DNA of 36,286 nt from JAIVJG01 sp964236735 (GTDB taxonomy: Bacteria > Acidobacteriota > Blastocatellia > Pyrinomonadales > Pyrinomonadaceae). Positions within the stretch are counted from its first letter, which is position 1. Every line of letters starts with the position of its first letter. This document shows, piece by piece, positions 16,347 through 23,004 of the stretch. The notes beneath the pieces were generated by a model, which was not told the DNA's origin, did no database searches, and saw only the letters and a program-made list of their open reading frames with translations. The stretch covers positions 1 through 36,286 of the forward strand of contig CAXSFM010000029.1 in NCBI GenBank assembly GCA_964236735.1, written 5' to 3'. The translations under genes were made by a program, and so were the position numbers.

Positions 16347-17249
16347 CTAATGCCCGGCGTAATAATCATAGCCCTGCTCCGCCCAATAGTCAGGTGGGCG
16401 CTCGTCTGTGAAACTGATCGTGCCGATGCGCTTGAGATTCTTGATGCCGTACTTGACGGGCGTGAACAATCGCAGAGGCGCGCCGTGCTCGGATGTCAGA
16501 GGCTTCCCACCCATCTCATAGACGAGCAGCGTCTGCGGGTGCATCGCGCTCGCCGTGTCGAGGCCGACGTAATATTCGTCGTCGGGCGTGGCGAGCTTGA
16601 CGTAATCGAGCAGGTCGCCGGGTCTCGCGCGCAGGTCGAACGGCTCACCGCTTTTAGTCGCGGGGGCGTATTTCCCGGCGAAGTCCACGAAGCGCGCGCC
16701 CGCCCAGTGCGCCATGTCAGACCAGCCTTCGATGCATTTCAAGTACGTTGTGTATTCGACGCGCGGCAGGCGTTTGATGTCGTCAAGCGTCAACTCAAGC
16801 GCGGCGTTTTTCCCGCCCGGCTTGTGAGGCGCGAGACCGTTGACGCGCAGACGCCACGACGCGGGATCGAAGTCTTCATCGTCGAGGCCGATCTCGCCGT
16901 TGGCGCGCGGCATCTCGGAACCCGTGCCGGAGTACGTCGCCACTTCGCGCCCGCCACTGAAATACGCGCGCGACGCTCTCTCGTTGAAACGCAGCGCGCG
17001 ACGCAGAGGCCACGCGACGTCGTCTTCTTCCGGGCGCGTCCGCAGCCATTCCCAACCGCCGATGGCGGCCAGCGTCGCCACGCCGCCGACGAGAAAGCCG
17101 CGCCGCGAGCGTCGTTTGATTTCACGCTCGATGCGCTCGTCGCCTTCAATGCTCGTCTGCTCCGGCGCGGACGTTTCATCTCGCGCGTTGTCGTTGTTGT
17201 CGGACGTTTGCTGTGCGTCACGCTTTATGTCGTCGTCGTTGTTATTCAT
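16347..17249 (-). CDS. Tat-exported sulfite-oxidase-like molybdopterin oxidoreductase
   Basis: The product is 300 residues. After an acidic, Asn-rich start come a twin-arginine signal (R-R-S-R-R-G-F-L near 46-53) and a hydrophobic helix. The oxidoreductase molybdopterin domain has C172 in Y-L-K-C-I-E-G-W-S as the molybdenum ligand, then the S-E-H-G-A-P-L-R-L and V-K-Y-G-I-K-N-L-K segments. No dimerisation domain follows, so it resembles bacterial MsrP/SorA-like catalytic subunits rather than full sulfite oxidases. The ATG at 17249 overlaps the stop codon of the cytochrome b gene (TGATG), so the two are translationally coupled and probably form a membrane redox pair. The substrate could be sulfite, a sulfoxide or another small molecule. 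Confidence 0.9.
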   Translation of the reverse strand: MNNNDDDIKRDAQQTSDNNDNARDETSAPEQTSIEGDERIEREIKRRSRRGFLVGGVATLAAIGGWEWLRTRPEEDDVAWPLRRALRFNERASRAYFSGGREVATYSGTGSEMPRANGEIGLDDEDFDPASWRLRVNGLAPHKPGGKNAALELTLDDIKRLPRVEYTTYLKCIEGWSDMAHWAGARFVDFAGKYAPATKSGEPFDLRARPGDLLDYVKLATPDDEYYVGLDTASAMHPQTLLVYEMGGKPLTSEHGAPLRLFTPVKYGIKNLKRIGTISFTDERPPDYWAEQGYDYYAGH

Positions 17250-17938
17250 CACGCTGCCTCCTTGCGCGAGGGATTCTCTGCCGCTGCCGTCGTCACGACT
17301 TCATAACCCATGACCATCGAGCGGAAATTGCTCCACCCGGCGCGCGCCACTTGCAGGACGTGGACGACGAAGAATGCGACGTAACCCATCGTCAGCCAGA
17401 AGTGTTCCCAACGCGCCCACTCGTAGCCGCCGAGCAAGGCCGTCAGCCAGTTGAATTGCACCGGCCTGTAAATCGCGAGGCCGGTCAAAATCGAGAGGCC
17501 GCCCATCAACACGATGGCAGTGTAGGAAATTTTCTGCGCGCCGTTGTACTTGCCCTGCGGCGGCTTCTCTTTGCGGAGATGAAGGTCGTGGAGCGTGACG
17601 AGAATCGCGTCGCGGAACGAGCGCGGGTCGGGTACGAGTTCGCGCCACTCGCCGGAGACGACTGTGTAAATCACATAGAGCAGCCCATTGATGGCGAAGA
17701 GCCACATGAAAAAGAAGTGAAAGGCCATCCCTTCGGCGAGGCGGGAGGGGAGGCCGAGCGTCTCGAAAAAGCCGCCGGGGAAAAATTTGACGAGCGTGTG
17801 ATCGCCGAAGCCGATGCGATAGATGTTGTTCGCCCAGTAGATGAGCAGGCCGCTCCAGATCATCACGCCGAGCAGAGGAAAGTTAATCCAGTGAAACCAG
17901 CGAATCGCAAGGGGGTGTTTTTTCTCTAAACGCTTCAT
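17249..17938 (-). CDS. Membrane cytochrome b (b561/hydrogenase cytochrome b-like)
   Basis: The protein has 229 residues and four to five membrane helices. Likely heme-ligand histidines are in I-R-W-F-H-W-I-N (helix 1), M-A-F-H-F-F-F-M-W (helix 2) and the last helix F-F-V-V-H-V-L-Q-V. This fits the di-heme cytochrome b561/Ni-Fe hydrogenase cytochrome b superfamily, which passes electrons between quinones and a periplasmic enzyme. Its gene is fused by overlap to the molybdoenzyme gene, so it is the natural membrane electron partner of that enzyme, just as MsrQ is for MsrP. The ATG at 17938 has GGGAG 8 bases upstream; an in-frame start at 17980 has none. Confidence 0.9.
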   Translation of the reverse strand: MKRLEKKHPLAIRWFHWINFPLLGVMIWSGLLIYWANNIYRIGFGDHTLVKFFPGGFFETLGLPSRLAEGMAFHFFFMWLFAINGLLYVIYTVVSGEWRELVPDPRSFRDAILVTLHDLHLRKEKPPQGKYNGAQKISYTAIVLMGGLSILTGLAIYRPVQFNWLTALLGGYEWARWEHFWLTMGYVAFFVVHVLQVARAGWSNFRSMVMGYEVVTTAAAENPSRKEAA

Positions 17939-18106
17939 AGGTCGCTCTCCCGAAAAGTTGACATAAGTTGCGAGGGACATTGACCGTTGATAAAGACCTT
18001 GAGAGTTGTCTCACGATAGAAGTTCAGCCGCGGAGATTGCGCGCACACGTTTCAGGGAAACGCCGCGCGCGCGCAGTCTTTGCGATTGAAGCTCTGTGCT
18101 GCGCTC

Positions 18107-18985
18107 TCAACCGGCCAGCCTGTACGATGCCGCGCCGAGAATGTGCTTGCTCGCGCGCTCCTGCACGAAGACGACGGCGCGCACGTTGGGGCGTCGCCAG
18201 TTGCCGTCGAGCGTGACGACCGGCTCCGCCGTGAACGCGCCGTTGGCCGCGCCCGCCGCGTCGCCGAGCGAGGTCAAACGACGAACGACGCCGACGTGCG
18301 TCAGCCTGCGCCCGGAATTCTCGCCGCGCTCGACGCTCGAAGCCAGCCCGCTCTCCGTCAACGCGAGCATCACGTCGGCAGTGTCGCCCGCGCTGACCTT
18401 TGGCAGATGTTCGACGCGCACCGCAAGCTTGATGTTCTTGCCGTCAGCCGGCGCAGACGCATTCGTGATTTGCACATCGGCCTTCGGCGTGTGCGCGGCG
18501 CGTGCGATGGACTCTAAGGCCATGCCGCGATTGCCGCCGGCGAATTCCGTCTGGCCGTCAACGATCATCTGCGGCGTATAGACTCCGTCCTTGCCGAAGG
18601 CGCGCGCGTAATCGCTCTGCCGCTCGCTGAAGAGATGCGAAGAAAAGGGATCAGTCCAGCCGAGGTTGTTCCAGTAATCAACGTGCTGCGAAAGCACGAT
18701 CACTTCCGCGCCCGCCACGGGCTGCGTCTTGTCGAGTTGCGAAAGCACGGCATCGGCGGGCGGGCAACTCGAACAGCCTTCGGACGTGAATAGCTCGACG
18801 ATGACGGGCTTGCTCCCGGCGGTCGGCATGGCGGTGGCGGAACTGGCGTCGGCGTTCGTTTCGTCTGTGTTCACGTCGGCAGCGTTGGCGTTGAACGACG
18901 AAGACGACGGCAGCCGCTTGAAGGCATAAACGAACGCTCCGGCGACGATGATGCAACAGACGATGAAAGAAATGGTTCTCAACAT
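18107..18985 (-). CDS. DUF1223 thioredoxin-like exported protein
   Basis: This 292-residue protein has an N-terminal signal or anchor helix (about 5-22) and an Asn/Asp/Ala-rich linker. A DUF1223 domain follows, starting at V-I-V-E-L-F-T-S-E-G-C with the redox pair C71-S-S-C74. H-V-D-Y-W-N-x-L-G-W, further on, is another family hallmark. DUF1223 proteins have a thioredoxin-like fold and act in the cell envelope, though their substrate is not known to me. AAGGAG lies 7 bases before the ATG. The gene follows the peroxiredoxin gene with a 33-base gap, which suggests a shared transcript and a role in thiol or peroxide defence. Confidence 0.9.
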   Translation of the reverse strand: MLRTISFIVCCIIVAGAFVYAFKRLPSSSSFNANAADVNTDETNADASSATAMPTAGSKPVIVELFTSEGCSSCPPADAVLSQLDKTQPVAGAEVIVLSQHVDYWNNLGWTDPFSSHLFSERQSDYARAFGKDGVYTPQMIVDGQTEFAGGNRGMALESIARAAHTPKADVQITNASAPADGKNIKLAVRVEHLPKVSAGDTADVMLALTESGLASSVERGENSGRRLTHVGVVRRLTSLGDAAGAANGAFTAEPVVTLDGNWRRPNVRAVVFVQERASKHILGAASYRLAG

Positions 18986-19018
18986 AATAAAGCTCCTTTG
19001 TTACTTCAAACTACTTCG

Positions 19019-19651
19019 CTAATTCTTGACGGCGTCGAGCGCCGCACGGATGTCTTGATTCGACGGGCGCAATTTGTAGTCGGACTCGATTTTCGCCCAC
19101 GTCACGCGCCCCTTTCGGTCAATTACATAGACGCTAGGATGCGGAACGCCCTCGAATCTTTTGCCTGTGTAAGCGGGATCGAGCAAACCGTAAGCGTCAA
19201 TCGTGTGATGATCGGGGTCGGAGAGGATGGGAAAAGAAATCGCGCCCTTGCCGTCCGACGCGATCTTACCGGCGAACTCTTTGCTCGTCGCCGGCGGGTC
19301 AACGCTCACCGCGTAGAGCCGCACCTTCTCGCCGCGCTGCACGAGCGAGCGCAGGTCTGCCAACTGCCGCGCGCAAAAAGGACACCAGTAGCCTCTGTAA
19401 AAGACGAGCACGACGGGCGACTTGCCGCGCACATCTGAGAGTTTGACCGCGCGCCCTTCCGTATCCGACAGCGTGAAGTCGGGAGCCACGTCGCCGACAC
19501 CGACGGGCGCGGCGCGCGTTGTCAACGTCTGTTCCTTCGCCATCGCCGTCGTGTCGGACGAAGCGGGCGCGGCGGGAGCATTCGTCTGCGCGCGTGCTGC
19601 GAGCGTCGAGCCGGCGAGCGCGAAAACTAACATCAATTTTATTTTCATCAT
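19019..19651 (-). CDS. Exported peroxiredoxin (AhpC/TSA family)
   Basis: The product is 210 residues. A signal peptide ends near A-R-A-Q at residues 19-22, so the enzyme works in the periplasm. The thioredoxin fold has Y-W-C90-P-F-C93, with the peroxidatic Cys and a CxxC partner, and an F-R/Y-R-G-Y lead-in typical of redoxin/AhpC-TSA proteins. It would reduce peroxides with electrons from a thiol partner. Two ATG codons (19651 and 19648) follow GAGG; the second has better spacing, so the true N-terminus is uncertain by one residue. Its place between the anti-sigma and DUF1223 genes, with gaps of 28 and 33 bases, supports one operon regulated by oxidative stress. Confidence 0.92.
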   Translation of the reverse strand: MMKIKLMLVFALAGSTLAARAQTNAPAAPASSDTTAMAKEQTLTTRAAPVGVGDVAPDFTLSDTEGRAVKLSDVRGKSPVVLVFYRGYWCPFCARQLADLRSLVQRGEKVRLYAVSVDPPATSKEFAGKIASDGKGAISFPILSDPDHHTIDAYGLLDPAYTGKRFEGVPHPSVYVIDRKGRVTWAKIESDYKLRPSNQDIRAALDAVKN

Positions 19652-19679
19652 TCAACCTCGAACGTAAATTCCAACTTTG

Positions 19680-20603
19680 TTATGAAACTTGAACGGCGCG
19701 CTCGGCGCGTGCGACGTGCGCCCGGACGGGAGGCGCGAGCACGCGAGCCAGCCGCAGATTCTCTGACTCTGAGAGGTCTGAGACGACGAAGACGGCGTGC
19801 CGCGCCGTCTCGAAACAAGAAACTTGATAGCCGCCGCTCGGCGCGCAGGCCGACACGTCCGGCGTCGCATCGCTCGCTGTTTCCACACGAGCCACGCCGT
19901 CGTTCGCGCCGCTCTCGCCTTTATCCGTGATGAGTAGTGAAACCAGATGGCCTTGATATTTGACGATCACATGGCCGAAGCGTTGACCTTGAAACACGCA
20001 GGCGTGCGATTCGACAAGCTCGACCGCGTCAGCCGCCGCCGTCCCGCTTTTGAGCGCCACGCTCTGATCGAGATTCAGGAAGACCGGGTCGTACTTTCGC
20101 CCCGCTTCATTCAACTCAATCGGCGTCTCGGCGAGGCGATATTTGACGGCGCAGTTTTGATGATCGCCCGCCGCGAGTTCGCTCAACTCGGAGACGGCGA
20201 TGCGCGTCGCGGATTCCTGCGTCGTTCGTGAGCCGTTTGATGCGAGCGTCGGCGTTGACGGTTGTTGTGGCCGCAACGCGCGCAGGCCGAAAGCCCCGAC
20301 GACGAGCAGGCAGGCGGCGAGCGCGAGCCATGCGGGACGCGCGAAGAAAATTTTTCGCCCGCGCGCGTCATTCGCCTTCAGCAGTTGCGCGTGCAGTTGC
20401 GCGGCGAATTCCGGGCGCACCTGCAACTCCGGCGCGGAGGCGAAGGCGCGTCGCAGTTTGTCGCGCACGTCGCGTCGCGCCGACAGTTCCAAGCGGCAGG
20501 CGGCGCAATCTTCGAGGTGCTTGAGCACGTCGTGGTTGGTTTCAACCAGCAACTCGTCGCCGAGATATGAATCGGCCATTTCACGAAATTCACGACACTG
20601 CAT
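19680..20603 (-). CDS. Zinc-finger anti-sigma factor, membrane-anchored
   Basis: The protein is 307 residues. The N-terminal zinc-binding anti-sigma domain has H-x-x-x-C-x-x-C in H-L-E-D-C-A-A-C (about residues 30-37), preceded by C3 in M-Q-C-R-E-F. One membrane helix at about 92-110 (W-L-A-L-A-A-C-L-L-V-V-G) separates it from a 190-residue outer domain with two to three cysteines that could sense the envelope state. Such proteins hold the partner ECF sigma factor inactive and release it when thiols or zinc sites are oxidised, or when the protein is cut. The sigma gene lies just upstream; the 110-base gap holds a 12-base palindrome. GAGG lies 10 bases before the ATG. Confidence 0.9.
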   Translation of the reverse strand: MQCREFREMADSYLGDELLVETNHDVLKHLEDCAACRLELSARRDVRDKLRRAFASAPELQVRPEFAAQLHAQLLKANDARGRKIFFARPAWLALAACLLVVGAFGLRALRPQQPSTPTLASNGSRTTQESATRIAVSELSELAAGDHQNCAVKYRLAETPIELNEAGRKYDPVFLNLDQSVALKSGTAAADAVELVESHACVFQGQRFGHVIVKYQGHLVSLLITDKGESGANDGVARVETASDATPDVSACAPSGGYQVSCFETARHAVFVVSDLSESENLRLARVLAPPVRAHVARAERAVQVS

Positions 20604-20633
20604 TGGCTGTCATCCTCGCTTCCACACGAAAGT

Positions 20634-20645
20634 GTTTCGCGAAAC
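20634..20645. promoter_or_regulatory. Perfect 12-base palindrome between sigma and anti-sigma genes
   Basis: GTTTCGCGAAAC is self-complementary and flanked by AAAGT on the left and ACTTT further right. It lies 31 bases upstream of the anti-sigma start, where a promoter or operator would be. No clear promoter boxes were identified, so an operator role is only a suggestion. Confidence 0.4.
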
Positions 20646-20713
20646 TAAACTTTGCTTTCGTCTCCGGCGCGCGGCGCGCTTTGGTCGGCGCTGCCGGCAT
20701 CCCGCCGTGTCCT

Positions 20714-21352
20714 TCAATCGCCACGCGCCGCGTTCATCTCATCGCCGGGCGCGGAGCTTTCGTCAACGCTTCTCTCAAGCCCGATGCCGCGCGCGTTGGC
20801 GTAGGCGGCGAGTTCGGCGCGCAGGATTTTTCTCCCCCGATGCAGGCGCGACATGACCGTCCCGATGGGCACGCCGAGCACGCCGGCGATTTCCTTGTAA
20901 GAGAGGTCTTCCACGTCCGAGAGCATGACGACCTCCTGAAACTGCGCCGGCAGTTGGCCGAGCGCGCGCAAGACTTCCTCTTCCGTGATGCCTTCGGGCG
21001 TCGGCGGCTCGTAGGCGACTGTCTGCGCGATGCGCTCCTCGCTGTCGCTGACGAGGCGGAGGCGCGAGTTGGCGCGCAAACGCTTGCTGAGGACGTGATA
21101 CATAATCGTCACGAGCCACGCGCGGCAGTTCGTCCCGCGCTCGTAACGATGAAAAGATTTGAGCGCCTCTGTGAATGTCTCCTGCACGAGGTCTTCCGCT
21201 GCATGACGCTCGCGCACGCGCCACATCGCGACTCCGAAGAGGTCTGGCAGCAGCGGCATCGCCTCGGCCTCGAAGGCCGCCCAGTCGCCAACCTGCTCTG
21301 GCTGTCGAGTTCGCTTGAACATCGTCTCCAAAACTTGCACGGCGAGGCGCAT
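20714..21352 (-). CDS. ECF-type sigma-70 factor
   Basis: The product is 212 residues with the two-domain plan of extracytoplasmic-function sigma factors. Region 2 is seen in H-A-A-E-D-L-V-Q-E-T-F-T-E-A-L (core binding) and C-R-A-W-L-V-T-I-M-Y-H-V. Region 4 has L-P-A-Q-F-Q-E-V-V-M-L-S-D-V-E and the helix-turn-helix L-S-Y-K-E-I-A-G-V-L-G-V-P-I-G-T-V-M-S-R. It would direct RNA polymerase to stress genes once released by the anti-sigma factor encoded next. An alternative ATG at 21322 is possible. The genes it controls probably include its own operon and perhaps the peroxiredoxin and molybdoenzyme genes downstream, but no promoter consensus was derived. Confidence 0.93.
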   Translation of the reverse strand: MRLAVQVLETMFKRTRQPEQVGDWAAFEAEAMPLLPDLFGVAMWRVRERHAAEDLVQETFTEALKSFHRYERGTNCRAWLVTIMYHVLSKRLRANSRLRLVSDSEERIAQTVAYEPPTPEGITEEEVLRALGQLPAQFQEVVMLSDVEDLSYKEIAGVLGVPIGTVMSRLHRGRKILRAELAAYANARGIGLERSVDESSAPGDEMNAARGD

Positions 21353-21447
21353 TCGCGCTGCCCTTTCGCCCAGCCGTTGCCTCGTCTCGCATCCCCTGTA
21401 CTAGGATAATACCCCCGCGCGCGCGATTTATTCCCGGCAACTGAGTT

Positions 21448-21534
21448 AATGATGAGCTATAAGTAATGAATGATGAATGAAAGACGAAAGCAACCTGCCT
21501 GATATTCATCACTCATCATTCCGCATTCATCATT
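21448..21534. repeat. Word hairpin C (ATGATGAATG words)
   Basis: Arms at 21448-21479 and 21504-21534 share ATGATGA and TGAATGATGAAT words in complementary order, with an insertion in the left arm. The right arm repeats most of hairpin B's right arm. It lies in the divergent gap between the sigma factor and the DCC gene. Confidence 0.7.
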
Positions 21535-21619
21535 TTATCGTCTCTGGTTGGTCTCCGGCGGGCAGGGTTCTATAATCAAAACTATCGCGGGCAAACGGCG
21601 TCACGCGAAGGAGCGTTTC

Positions 21620-22027
21620 ATGGAGCAAACATCGCACATCGAGGTTTACACCGACGGGCAATGCCCCCTGTGTCGCTGGTCGCGCGCGCGCATCGAGCCG
21701 TTTGACCGCGACGCGCGCATCGAGTGGTACGACTTCAACGAAGTGGACGCGCTTCGCCGCGCCGCGCCGCGCACCTACGCGGAGATGGCCGAAGAGATGC
21801 ACGTCAGGCGCGCGGACGGAACGTGGTCGAAAGGTTTCGCGGGCTGGCTCGACGTGCTCGCGGTGCTGCCGCGCTGGCGTTGGCTGGCCGGCGCGTTGTC
21901 CGTGTGGCCGTTCACGAAACTCGGCCCCGTTTTTTATCGCTGGCTCGCGCGACGGCGTTACACGCTCTTCGGCGTCCCGCCGCCCTGCGACCCGAACGGC
22001 GTCTGCTCGCTTCACGAGCATCAGTGA
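21620..22027 (+). CDS. DCC family thiol-disulfide oxidoreductase-like protein (DUF393)
   Basis: The 135-residue protein opens with V-Y-T-D-G-Q-C-P-L-C, the D-x-x-C-x-x-C signature (C15, C18) that names the DCC/DUF393 family. It continues with the typical W-S-K-G-F-A-G-W-L and W-P-F-T-K-L-G-P-V-F-Y-R-W segments. The family has a thioredoxin-like motif and is assumed to handle thiols, but no substrate is established. The ATG at 21620 has AAGGAG 7 bases upstream, better than the upstream start at 21548. It faces away from the sigma/anti-sigma operon and could share its stress regulation. Confidence 0.9.
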   Translation: MEQTSHIEVYTDGQCPLCRWSRARIEPFDRDARIEWYDFNEVDALRRAAPRTYAEMAEEMHVRRADGTWSKGFAGWLDVLAVLPRWRWLAGALSVWPFTKLGPVFYRWLARRRYTLFGVPPPCDPNGVCSLHEHQ

Positions 22028-22038
22028 GCGAAAGAATT

Positions 22039-22122
22039 TTCACCACAGAGGACACAGAGAAAAGTCAGAGGTAGTACATTCTCTCTTCTTCCTCTGTGTC
22101 CCTCTGTGTCCTCTGTGGTGAA
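22039..22122. repeat. Word hairpin H (ACAGAGGACACAGAGG words)
   Basis: A perfect 21-bp inverted repeat (22039-22059 with 22102-22122; TTCACCACAGAGGACA at the left end) made of ACAGAGG words, with further CTCTGTGTC copies inside. It begins 12 bases after the DCC stop codon and may act as its terminator. Similar CCTCTGTG-type sequences recur in other environmental genomes, from memory. Confidence 0.8.
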
Positions 22123-22183
22123 TTGCCTGTCGTCTTCATCAACAACTCCACGAAAGAAAATCCCTTTTCATGCCGCGCCGGTG

Positions 22184-22633
22184 ATGCTAAAGTTGCGCCC
22201 GCGCGATGTTCGTTTCGAGCGAGTTGACGACGCGCGCCTGACTCACGACATGAGGTCATCCACAGCGAACGAATATTGCATCATCGTCGAAGGCGCGTAC
22301 CTGACGGAATCCGAGGCGGAACACGCCCTGCGCGACCCGTTCATCGAAGATTGGGTTGAGCAGACCGGACACTTTCGTATTCACAATCTGACGGAGATGG
22401 TCATCGTGCCGGGCGTCACGCTCGGGCAACTCGGCATCTTGATGCTCGACGATGAGTTGTTTGAAATCGCGAGCCTCGACCCGGAGCATCCTCTGACCGA
22501 GCGCAAAGCGCGCGGCGTCGCAGAAGCTTTGCAGCGGCAGGGCATGTTCGATGAAATCAACGTCGAGCCGCGCGGCGCGGACGATGACGGCGGCAGAGAC
22601 GATGACGCCAGGATCGTCGAAGAGTCTGAGTGA
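22184..22633 (+). CDS. Conserved hypothetical acidic protein
   Basis: The protein is 149 residues from the ATG at 22184. The open frame begins at 22106, but that part overlaps the hairpin and reads as low complexity. It looks like a small soluble alpha/beta protein, with the core E-Y-C-I-I-V-E-G-A-Y-L-T-E-S-E-A-E-H-A-L, then V-I-V-P-G-V-T-L-G-Q-L-G-I-L-M-L-D-D, and a disordered Asp-rich tail (A-D-D-D-G-G-R-D-D-D). No known domain was recognised. The start is uncertain because no ribosome-binding site is clear; the ATG at 22250 is another candidate. Codon use resembles neighbouring genes, so it is likely real. Confidence 0.6.
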   Translation: MLKLRPRDVRFERVDDARLTHDMRSSTANEYCIIVEGAYLTESEAEHALRDPFIEDWVEQTGHFRIHNLTEMVIVPGVTLGQLGILMLDDELFEIASLDPEHPLTERKARGVAEALQRQGMFDEINVEPRGADDDGGRDDDARIVEESE

Positions 22634-23004
22634 GACAATCGTCGCATCGCTCCACGACGTGCAGACACCGGCGAACAGCAAAGGCGAAACTTCCCTGAAC
22701 GTGAAATCAACGCGCCGCCGCGCTACTTCTCTCAATCCTCAAAGAATCTCCAATGTTCGCGCGACTTCCACATTTCTTTTGTTTGATGTTACTTTGTTGC
22801 CCCGATAAATCAGGTTGAGTTTTCGCGACGGATGCATCAGCATTCCGGGTCGGCGACGAAAATAATTTCTTGCGACATCACAAATTCGACGGGTAAAACT
22901 TCAGGCGCGCGACCGCCGGCGAAACTTCAAGAGACAACGTTCGTCTCTGCTCTCCGAATTCGCCGGCGATTGTGCGCCGACATTCTTTTGGAGAGGTGGA
23001 AATT
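22634..23004 (+). promoter_or_regulatory. Long untranslated leader of the glucan phosphorylase gene with two-part stem-loop
   Basis: No convincing gene lies in these 371 bases. A structure at 22914-22968 has outer arms CGCCGGCGAA and TTCGCCGGCG around an inner hairpin AGAGAC/GTCTCT with a 7-base loop. It ends about 20 bases before the ribosome-binding site GGAGAGG (22990-22996). It could be a terminator, an RNA-stability element or a regulatory leader; a ligand or protein is not suggested by sequence. Confidence 0.4.

Noticed and set aside
16350..17306. A 318-codon plus-strand open frame opposite the molybdoenzyme gene
   Set aside because: It mirrors the coding strand of a confident gene and shows only low-complexity Arg/Ala/Val sequence.
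22551..22808. 85-codon plus-strand frame overlapping the end of the acidic protein gene
   Set aside because: Most of it is a frame shadow of that gene, and the remainder has no domain or start signal.
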